Assembly: GCA_900772835.1 (NCBI GenBank)
Contig: CAAGSA010000090.1
Location: 1 to 19,928, forward strand
Source of the DNA: an uncultured Prevotella sp.
GTDB lineage: Bacteria > Bacteroidota > Bacteroidia > Bacteroidales > Bacteroidaceae
Length of the DNA stretch: 19,928 bases
Direction of reading: 5' to 3'
Shown: piece by piece, positions 14,887-19,928 of the stretch
How the letters are laid out: the number at the start of each line of letters is the position of its first letter
Position numbering within the stretch: the stretch's first letter is position 1
Notes under the pieces: model-generated
Told to the model about the DNA's origin: nothing
What the model saw: only the letters and a program-made list of their open reading frames with translations
Database searches by the model: none
Made by a program: the position numbers and the translations under genes

Positions 14887-15060
14887 ATGAGAGAATTGAT
14901 ATTAAGCATACTGGCATTGTCTGGCCGGCAGCCTTGAAAGGTTCGTCGGGTGGCGGCGGCAGACCGTGGTGAGGAGCATATAGAGAATATGTATAGAGCA
15001 TTAATAGATAAACGTAAGGAAAAAATAGATACACTCCAAGAGAGAATGAATGGTAAATAA
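14887..15060 (+). other. candidate small ORF: 16 codons, in-frame TGA, then 40 more open codons
   Basis: An ATG at 14887 preceded by AAGGAAAAAGGCT starts MRELILSILALSGRQP, ended by TGA at 14935-14937. The same frame continues for 40 codons to TAA at 15058-15060; its latter half (HIENMYRALIDKRKEKIDTL) reads as a charged amphipathic helix. Possibilities: a 16-residue leader peptide, a 57-codon gene interrupted by a nonsense mutation, UGA recoding, or chance. A GC-rich island (14921-14969) within AT-rich DNA also suits a structured RNA. No homologue is recognised, and the other frames are open over part of the stretch, so coding is not established. Confidence 0.25.
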
Positions 15061-15092
15061 TTTGTACAATGATTTGATAATGTTGGTATGTT

Positions 15093-15121
15093 AAGCAGCG
15101 AAACAATTGTTTCATCTGCTT
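15093..15121. repeat. two-tier inverted repeat centred on AATT
   Basis: AAGCAG (15093-15098) pairs with CTGCTT (15116-15121), enclosing the perfect 14-bp palindrome GAAACAATTGTTTC (15100-15113). It is nearly symmetrical as DNA and could be a protein-binding site, or a hairpin acting on either strand just before the terminator at 15129. It could also serve the 3' end of the minus-strand phosphatase transcript. Confidence 0.5.
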
Positions 15122-15128
15122 ACAAGGG

Positions 15129-15166
15129 TCTGCCGCTCTCGTGAGAAAGCGGCAGATTTCTGTTTT
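15129..15166 (+). terminator. plus-strand intrinsic terminator
   Basis: TCTGCCGC (15129-15136) pairs with GCGGCAGA (15149-15156). An inner TCTC/GAGA pairing (15137-15140 with 15143-15146) extends the stem, leaving a two-base bulge. It is followed on the plus strand by TTTCTGTTTTC. The minus strand lacks a T tract after the stem, so the direction is plus, away from the phosphatase gene, implying a plus-strand transcript arriving from 14740-15120. Confidence 0.65.
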
Positions 15167-15193
15167 CGTCCGTATGTCGTTTCCGTCCGGTGG

Positions 15194-15700
15194 TTATTCC
15201 TTCAGCCATTTTGCCACCTCGCTGCATGCGTCCTCTATCAGGTCGAGTGCGATGTCGAAGTCCTTTCCCGAGCCGTAGTATGGGTCGGGCACGGTGGAAT
15301 ACTGCGGATGCCTGGCAAGGAAATCGGCAAGGCAGTGTATTTTCTTTCTGTCTTCCTCGTTGCGTGCCACTCGCTTCAGGTCGGCAATGTTCTCGCTGTC
15401 CATTCCGAACACGATGTCAAAGCGGTCGAAGTCGTCTGCCTTCACCTGTCTGGCTCTGCTGTCCAGATTGTAGCCCCTTGCCGCGGCGTGCTCCCTCATC
15501 CGGTGGTCCGGCAGCTGCCCGGTGTGCCATGCCCCTATGCCTGCCGAGTCCACCACCACAGTTCCGCGCAGCTCCTCGTCGTCGTCCACCATCTGCTTCA
15601 TTACCCCTTCGGCTGCAGGCGAGCGGCAGATATTGCCCAGACACACGAAGAGGATGTATTTTTTCCTCGGGTTTTTCTCTTCAAAAATGTTCTTGATCAT
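15194..15700 (-). CDS. low-molecular-weight protein tyrosine phosphatase
   Basis: 168 residues, the usual length. The phosphate-binding loop VCLGNICRS has nucleophile C20 and R26 (C-x5-R-S), and the general acid D139 lies in DPYYG. The rest follows the family (AGIGAWHTGQLPDHR, FDIVFGMDSENI). It removes phosphate from tyrosine residues of proteins, in bacteria often the autokinases that control capsule or exopolysaccharide export; no such kinase lies in this window. It appears to be a single-gene unit: a -7 box at 15838-15845 and a leader of about 130 bases lie upstream, and hairpins at 15129-15156 and 15093-15121 lie downstream. Confidence 0.95.
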   Translation of the reverse strand: MIKNIFEEKNPRKKYILFVCLGNICRSPAAEGVMKQMVDDDEELRGTVVVDSAGIGAWHTGQLPDHRMREHAAARGYNLDSRARQVKADDFDRFDIVFGMDSENIADLKRVARNEEDRKKIHCLADFLARHPQYSTVPDPYYGSGKDFDIALDLIEDACSEVAKWLKE

Positions 15701-15837
15701 ACTTTCTTATCGTTAGGTTTATATTGATTTTTATCGTTTCTACATTTCGTATCCGGTTGCCTTTATATGGCGTTTCTTGTCGTTTTTACACTGCTAAGCC
15801 CTTTTCCGGCATTAACCGTCTATATCATAACGAGTTG

Positions 15838-15845
15838 CAAAGATA
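15838..15845 (-). promoter_or_regulatory. -7 promoter element (TATCTTTG) for the tyrosine phosphatase gene
   Basis: The minus strand reads TATCTTTG, an exact -7 consensus match, about 140 bases upstream of the start at 15700. The nearest -33-like TTG lies 24 bases away, slightly too far, so the upstream box is unsure. Confidence 0.55.
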
Positions 15846-15877
15846 GCACATTTTTTGTGTTTACGCGCACAATATAG

Positions 15878-15891
15878 TTGATATATATCAA
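15878..15891. promoter_or_regulatory. 14-bp perfect palindrome between two promoters
   Basis: TTGATATATATCAA is perfectly palindromic. It lies just upstream of the phosphatase -33 region and about 40 bases before the -33 box of the divergent plus-strand cassette, so a bound dimer could affect both. AT-richness makes chance occurrence possible. Confidence 0.35.
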
Positions 15892-15928
15892 GAAAGATAC
15901 TGTAAAGTGTAAAAAAGCCCATCCTTCT

Positions 15929-15959
15929 ATTGCAGTTTTCCGAAAACTTAATACCTTTG
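15929..15959 (+). promoter_or_regulatory. promoter (-33 ATTG, -7 TACCTTTG) of a short plus-strand transcript
   Basis: ATTG (15929-15932) and TACCTTTG (15952-15959) are separated by 19 bases, a good Bacteroidetes promoter. Transcription would start near 15966 and meet a terminator at 16003-16027. Confidence 0.7.
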
Positions 15960-15963
15960 CATC

Positions 15964-16027
15964 GTGTTTTTCATAGTATTAGATTTAAGGTTAACAAAGA
16001 TTGGGACTCAGCGGAGCCCCTTTTTTT
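15964..16027 (+). ncRNA. candidate small RNA or terminated leader of about 60 nt
   Basis: Between the promoter at 15929-15959 and the terminator at 16003-16027 lies a short AT-rich segment including ATTAGATTTAAGGTTAACAA (15978-15997), with no ORF. I recall similar promoter-leader-hairpin cassettes recurring in Bacteroidales genomes, but cannot name the family with certainty; Rfam Bacteroidales-1 is one to test. Its product would be a stable small RNA, or a prematurely ended leader of the plus-strand gene at 16461. Confidence 0.5.
16003..16027 (+). terminator. plus-strand intrinsic terminator of the short transcript
   Basis: GGGACTC (16003-16009), loop AGCG, GAGCCCC (16014-16020): a 7-position stem with one A/C mismatch, directly followed by seven T residues (16021-16027). 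The T tract fixes the direction as plus. Confidence 0.8.
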
Positions 16028-16417
16028 ATATCCATACGTCTCATCCCTCCCCCTTCGGGCTTTCCCGTAAAATGCATAGACAGGAATAGATATATATTTC
16101 TTTATGGTAAAAAAATAGAGCTGGCATTATCTGTCTTTTATCTTTGTAGTGACCAAACTCAATGATAAAAGACTGCAAGCTGCCATAAAAACATATTAAA
16201 CTCCCAGATGGCCGATTTGGGATAGTCGGTGCAGAAAAGACAAATGTACGGATTCAGAAACGATGAGTTCTTCACGCTAAAGCTATCTGCTCTATACGGC
16301 AAGCCCTGCGGTTTGCAGTCAGCTTTCCGGTCGTTTGGGCCATTGCAAATGGTGCGTCGCTGAAAATAAGTAAGGTATTGTTTTTCAAAAATATGCTGAT
16401 TATAAGTCAGAAATGTG
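16028..16417. other. intergenic region with a second -7 box and a small hairpin, no clear gene
   Basis: TATCTTTG at 16139-16146 is an exact -7 match on the plus strand, with no good -33 box. About 160 bases later GCAAGCC (16299-16305) pairs with GGTTTGC (16310-16316) using one G-U pair valid only in plus-strand RNA, inside an outer AAAGCT/AGCTTT pair (16279-16284 with 16321-16326). CCATT/AATGG (16340-16352) forms another small hairpin. A 91-codon minus-strand frame (16159-16434) overlaps the U32 promoter and has an unlikely composition, so it is not called. Confidence 0.45.
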
Positions 16418-16425
16418 TAATTTTG
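16418..16425 (+). promoter_or_regulatory. -7 promoter element (TAATTTTG) for the U32 gene
   Basis: TAATTTTG matches the -7 consensus exactly, 36 bases before the ATG at 16461, but no TTTG is at -33. Its position rules out the in-frame ATG at 16413 as the start, because that codon would lie upstream of transcription. Confidence 0.6.
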
Positions 16426-16460
16426 CAGCCGCAAAGCATATTAATAAAGGAAAAAGAGAT

Positions 16461-17714
16461 ATGGACTATAATATAAACGACTTTGAGATAATGGCGCCGG
16501 TGGGTTCGCACGAGAGTCTGGCGGCAGCCATACAGGCAGGAGCCGACTCCGTGTATTTCGGCATAGAGAAGCTGAACATGAGGGCACACTCGGCAAGCAC
16601 CTTCACCGTCGACGACCTGCGCGAGATTGCAGCCACCTGCACCGCGCACGGCATGAAGACATACCTGACCGTGAACACCATAATCTACAACGAGGACATC
16701 CCCCTGATGCACGAGATTGTGGATGCGGCGAAGGAGGCAGGCATATCCGCTGTGATAGCCAGTGACGTGGCTGTCATGACCTATTGCAACAGCATTGGGC
16801 AGGAGGTACACCTCTCCACCCAGCTCAATATCTCCAACGTCGAGGCTCTGAAGTTCTACGCCCGTTTCGCCGATGTGGTGGTGCTCGCCCGCGAGCTGAA
16901 CATGGACCAGGTGGCAGAGGTTCACCGTCTCGCCCTGGAGCAGGGCATCTGCGGCCCTTCAGGGCAGCCCATACGCATCGAGATGTTCTGCCACGGAGCC
17001 TTGTGCATGGCTATCAGCGGCAAGTGCTATCTGAGTCTCGACAACGCCAACCGCTCTGCCAACCGAGGAGAGTGCATACAGCTGTGCCGCCGCTCCTACA
17101 CCGTGACCGACAACGAGACGGGCACCCAGCTGGAGATAGACAACAAATACGTGATGAGTCCGAAGGACCTGAAGACCGTGCGCTTCATCGACAAGATGAT
17201 GAAGAGCGGTGTGCGTGTGTTCAAGATTGAAGGAAGAGCACGCGGACCAGAGTATGTATATACCGTCGTGAAGTGCTATAAGGAGGCTATACAGAGCGTT
17301 ATCGACGGCACGTTTACCGAAGAGAAGAAGGATGCCTGGGACGAGCGGCTCGCCACCGTCTTCAACCGCGGCTTCTGGGACGGCTATTATCTGGGACAGA
17401 AGCTCGGCGAATGGAACAAGAACTATGGTTCGTGCGCCACGGAGAAGAAGGTCTACGTTGGCAAGGGCGTGAAGTATTTCTCCAAGCTCGGTGTGGCGGA
17501 GTTCGCCATCGAGGCAGCCGACTTCAAGAAGGGCGACAAGCTGCTCATCACCGGTCCTACCACCGGCGTGATATATATGGATGCCGACGAAATCCGCTAC
17601 GACCTGGAGCCAGTGGACGAAGCTCTCAAGGGACAGCGCGTCTCGATGCCCGTGCCGGCAAAGGTGAGACCGAGCGACAAGTTGTTCAAGCTGGAACAGG
17701 TAGTTAAAGATTAA
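16461..17714 (+). CDS. U32-family protein (TrhP/RlhA-like, annotated as peptidase U32)
   Basis: 417 residues. The U32 signature is at 175-191 (E-x-F/M-x-HGALC-x4-GKC-x-LS), with C182 and C189 in it and C205 and C209 (GECIQLC) just after, a cysteine set like that which holds a 4Fe-4S cluster in characterised U32 proteins. The N-terminal barrel start (MAPVGSHESLAAAIQAGADSVYFG) and the KIEGRARGPEYVYTVV motif at 255-270 are typical. E. coli members TrhP and RlhA hydroxylate tRNA or rRNA using prephenate-dependent chemistry, so an RNA-hydroxylation role is likelier than proteolysis; which RNA is unknown. The start at 16461 follows a purine-rich AAAGGAAAAAGAG. It is GC-rich, in contrast to the next gene 20 bases downstream, and has no terminator between. 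Confidence 0.9.
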   Translation: MDYNINDFEIMAPVGSHESLAAAIQAGADSVYFGIEKLNMRAHSASTFTVDDLREIAATCTAHGMKTYLTVNTIIYNEDIPLMHEIVDAAKEAGISAVIASDVAVMTYCNSIGQEVHLSTQLNISNVEALKFYARFADVVVLARELNMDQVAEVHRLALEQGICGPSGQPIRIEMFCHGALCMAISGKCYLSLDNANRSANRGECIQLCRRSYTVTDNETGTQLEIDNKYVMSPKDLKTVRFIDKMMKSGVRVFKIEGRARGPEYVYTVVKCYKEAIQSVIDGTFTEEKKDAWDERLATVFNRGFWDGYYLGQKLGEWNKNYGSCATEKKVYVGKGVKYFSKLGVAEFAIEAADFKKGDKLLITGPTTGVIYMDADEIRYDLEPVDEALKGQRVSMPVPAKVRPSDKLFKLEQVVKD

Positions 17715-17734
17715 AAAACAAAATCCAAGTTGAT

Positions 17735-19591
17735 ATGGTAAATGAAGCAAAAACAATGAATATATTTCGTGACTTGCTCAGAAAAAAAGGGTATTACGAT
17801 GATAAGAATATCATTGTTGAAGAGCAGTCTTCTGATAATAAAAAAATTCAGAAATTATTGAAGAATGCTTCTAAGGCAGGTCTGGGAAAAGGTTTCCCGG
17901 ATTTTATCATCACCTCATCAAAGAATACAAACCTTGTGATTGTTGTTGAGTGTAAGGCTGATATAGCTAAACAAAAGTCTGCCACACTTGACAGTTTCAA
18001 GGATTATGCCATTGATGGGGCGTTGCTCTATGCTTCATTCTTAGCAAAAGAATATGATGTAATCGCCATTGGCTTCAGTGGAGAAGACAAGAGTCTTACA
18101 TCTTTGGAACATTATCTTCAAATTTGCAAGACAACCAAAGCTTATCCTTATTTTAGCGACGAAGTTTTTTCTTTCGCAGATTATAGCGAAGGCTTAAACA
18201 ATAGTATATATAAGTTCAACCAAGATTATAACGAACTGATTAGTTATACCAAGGAGTTGAATGAAGAATTGCAAGAGCGGAAAATAAAGGAATCGAAACG
18301 AGCTTTGCTGATTAGCGGAATATTGATGGGATTGCGCAACGAGCGTTTCAAGGCAGAATATAAAACGTATGAAAGTACAAAAATCCTTGTAAATAATCTG
18401 TATGCTTCCATTTGTGCAGAGTTAGACAACTCGGATGTTCCAGACAGTAACAAAAACGCATTAAAGAAAGGCTACGACTTTATAACAACCAACTCAAGCA
18501 TCAACGACAAGGACGGGAAGAAATTCCTGACAGATCTGATAGACGAGGCAGACAAGCGTATCAACGGCTTTATGGTAACACATAAATACATAGATACGGT
18601 AAGCCAATTTTATGTAGAGTTTCTGCGTTATGCCAACAATGATAAAGGACTGGGCATCGTGTTGACACCACCTCATATCACCCAACTATTTGTAGAGCTT
18701 GCCGGTGTAAACAAGGATAGCGTAGTGTTGGACAATTGTGCTGGAACAGGCGGCTTCCTTGTAAGTGCAATGAAAGCCATGTTGGAGGATGCCCATGGAG
18801 ATATAGCAAAAGAGTCTGCCATCAAGCGCAAGCAACTATTGGGTATAGAGTTTGATGATGAAATCTATACCTTGCTTATATCCAATATGATTATCCATCG
18901 TGACGGGCGCACCAATATAACATTGGGCAGTTGCTTTGACCAGGATACAGGCAAAATAAGGGAAACGTTCCATCCTACGGTAGGGTTGTTGAACCCTCCA
19001 TACAAGAACAAGGGTAAGGGGACAGAAGAGCTTGAGTTTGTTCTCAACAATCTGTCTATGCTGGAGAGAGGCGGAAAGTGTGTGGCAATTATGCCCATCA
19101 GCTGCGTGAACGACGTGAAGGGGGCATCTTGTGTGCTGAAACACAAGATATTGGAGCATAACACGCTTGAGGCTGTGCTTTCTCTGCCAGAAGAGCTTTT
19201 CGTAAACTCAAAGGTCAACACTGTAACTTGTGCTGTTGTAATGACTGCTGGTATTCCGCATCCTAAAGGGAAGAAGACATGGTTCGGCTATTGCCGTAAT
19301 GATGGTTTCGTGAAAAAGAAAAACGTGGGTCGTGTGGATGCCAACCATACATGGGAAGAAACAAAGAGAATGTGGGTAGAATCGTTTATGAACCGCGAGG
19401 TTATCAGCGAGTTCAGCGTGATGCAGGAAGTTACTGCCGATATGGAATGGTGTGCCGAGGCTTATCTTGAGGCAGACTACACGAAACTTACGCAAGCGGA
19501 TTTTGAGGAGACGATAAAGAATTATGTTCTCTTTCAGCTGAAGTGCAATAATGGGGAATATGCAGAAGCTAACGAGGAGGAAGAAGAATGA
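17735..19591 (+). CDS. Type IIB/IIG-like restriction-modification subunit: PD-(D/E)XK nuclease fused to N6-adenine methylase
   Basis: 618 residues, close to the size of BcgI subunit A. The N-terminal domain has P55-D56 (GFPDFIIT) and E72-C-K74 (VVECKAD), a PD-(D/E)XK nuclease site, with E29 or E30 as the possible upstream acid. A helical linker (about 160-280) leads to a gamma-type N6-adenine methylase: TPPHITQLFVEL, SAM motif DNCAGTGG at 333-340, and catalytic NPPY at 420-423. It would cut and methylate DNA with the specificity subunit next to it. Its stop overlaps that subunit's start (ATGA). The first half is strikingly AT-rich: the 60 bases at 18181-18240 have 17 G+C, against 37 at 17041-17100 in the U32 gene, pointing to horizontal acquisition. 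The start could be Met1 (17735) or Met8 (17756). No promoter is seen in the 20-base gap. Confidence 0.9.
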   Translation: MVNEAKTMNIFRDLLRKKGYYDDKNIIVEEQSSDNKKIQKLLKNASKAGLGKGFPDFIITSSKNTNLVIVVECKADIAKQKSATLDSFKDYAIDGALLYASFLAKEYDVIAIGFSGEDKSLTSLEHYLQICKTTKAYPYFSDEVFSFADYSEGLNNSIYKFNQDYNELISYTKELNEELQERKIKESKRALLISGILMGLRNERFKAEYKTYESTKILVNNLYASICAELDNSDVPDSNKNALKKGYDFITTNSSINDKDGKKFLTDLIDEADKRINGFMVTHKYIDTVSQFYVEFLRYANNDKGLGIVLTPPHITQLFVELAGVNKDSVVLDNCAGTGGFLVSAMKAMLEDAHGDIAKESAIKRKQLLGIEFDDEIYTLLISNMIIHRDGRTNITLGSCFDQDTGKIRETFHPTVGLLNPPYKNKGKGTEELEFVLNNLSMLERGGKCVAIMPISCVNDVKGASCVLKHKILEHNTLEAVLSLPEELFVNSKVNTVTCAVVMTAGIPHPKGKKTWFGYCRNDGFVKKKNVGRVDANHTWEETKRMWVESFMNREVISEFSVMQEVTADMEWCAEAYLEADYTKLTQADFEETIKNYVLFQLKCNNGEYAEANEEEEE

Positions 19592-19928
19592 AAACGTGTG
19601 CCTTGTCTGAACTGTTTGATATAAAGTATGGGGTGAATTTAGAGTTAAACGCTTTAGAGAAATCTCATAAAGGTATTAATTTTGTTGCACGTACGTCCAA
19701 AAACAATGGAGTGTCTGCACATGTCAAGCGTTTGCCATATGTTGAGCCTGTGCCTGCGGGTACTATAAGTGTTGCCTGTGGCGGGTCGGTCCTGGAATCG
19801 TTCCTTCAGTCTAAACCTTATTATTCGGGGCGTGATTTGTTCTATTTGACAGCTAAGACAGACATGTCCGACGAGTTAAAGCTTTTCTATTGTCATTGTC
19901 TCCGAATGAATAAATTCAAGTATTCCTA
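19588..19928 (+). CDS. restriction-modification specificity subunit (S/TRD), 5' part, cut by the window end
   Basis: The ATG at 19588 overlaps the methylase stop (ATGA), the classic coupling of RM and S genes. 113 complete codons are visible with no stop. The sequence carries the conserved stretch of target-recognition domains in BcgI- and HsdS-like subunits: INFVARTSKNNGVSAHV, then PAGTISVACGGSVLESF, then PYYSGRDLFYLTAK and KLFYCHCLRMNKFKYS. It recognises the DNA site for both cutting and methylation. The right part, including any second recognition domain, is outside the window. Confidence 0.9.
   Translation, partial: MKTCALSELFDIKYGVNLELNALEKSHKGINFVARTSKNNGVSAHVKRLPYVEPVPAGTISVACGGSVLESFLQSKPYYSGRDLFYLTAKTDMSDELKLFYCHCLRMNKFKYS

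Noticed and set aside
14885..15115. 76-codon minus-strand frame
   Set aside because: It is antisense to the candidate plus-strand unit, starts inside a palindrome and has no promoter; the aromatic-rich content fits chance translation of AT-rich DNA.
16159..16434. 91-codon minus-strand frame
   Set aside because: It overlaps the U32 -7 box and contains no recognisable domain. It could be part of a dispersed repeat, but nothing in the window supports a gene.
4364..19928. a single defence island joining the Rpn nuclease and the restriction-modification genes
   Set aside because: They are about 12 kb apart with housekeeping genes (rnr, pyrE) between, and differ in strand and base composition.

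Overview
The window reads as a chromosomal segment of a Bacteroidales bacterium, most likely Prevotella or a close relative. Four things point there: promoters of the Bacteroidetes type (-33 TTTG-like, -7 TAnnTTTG) in front of several genes, a giant secreted protein with a C-terminal type IX secretion (T9SS)-like sorting tail, a C26-M19 peptidase fusion of a kind I associate with this group, and a signal peptide that would expose an N-terminal glutamine beside a gene for an animal-type glutaminyl cyclase. No rRNA, tRNA or CRISPR array is visible.

Layout. Positions 1-15700 are almost entirely minus-strand genes, read right to left. From the left: a possible edge fragment (1-42); a 1000-residue surface or secreted multidomain protein (245-3247); about 950 bases without a gene but with operator-like inverted repeats and an 11-bp tandem repeat (3357-4309); an Rpn/PD-(D/E)XK nuclease with a repetitive charged tail (4364-5377); RNase R (5540-7744) behind an alpha/beta hydrolase carrying a decayed 5'-nucleotidase domain (7787-8803); a small Cys-rich Rieske-like lipoprotein (8915-9478); pyrE overlapped by an SRPBCC gene (9697-10747); a lipoprotein glutaminyl cyclase (10905-11903); and an Lrp regulator followed closely by a gamma-glutamyl hydrolase/dipeptidase fusion (11990-14337).

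The stretch 14338-16460 is AT-rich and holds one protein gene, a low-molecular-weight protein tyrosine phosphatase (15194-15700). It also contains at least two candidate plus-strand small transcription units. One (about 14736-15166) has 22-nt degenerate tandem repeats, a tiny ORF with an in-frame TGA and a hairpin terminator. The other (15929-16027) is a compact promoter-leader-terminator cassette of about 100 bp.

From 16461 the genes are on the plus strand: a U32-family Fe-S protein (TrhP/RlhA-like), then, 20 bases later, an AT-rich restriction-modification locus. Its first gene fuses a PD-(D/E)XK nuclease to an N6-adenine methylase and overlaps by 4 nt a specificity-subunit gene that runs off the right edge. 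This is the layout of a BcgI-like Type IIB system, and base composition suggests acquisition.

How the genes fit together: there is a peptide-handling theme (glutaminyl cyclase, C26-M19 fusion, Lrp regulator) and an RNA-modification/decay theme (RNase R, U32). Two mobile or defence-type loci (Rpn nuclease, R-M) lie far apart and are not a defence island. I did not find a clear new multi-gene system. The best candidates for something undescribed are the plus-strand transcripts at 14736-16027, the hydrolase with a pseudo-nucleotidase domain, and the one-polypeptide gamma-glutamyl/dipeptide hydrolase.
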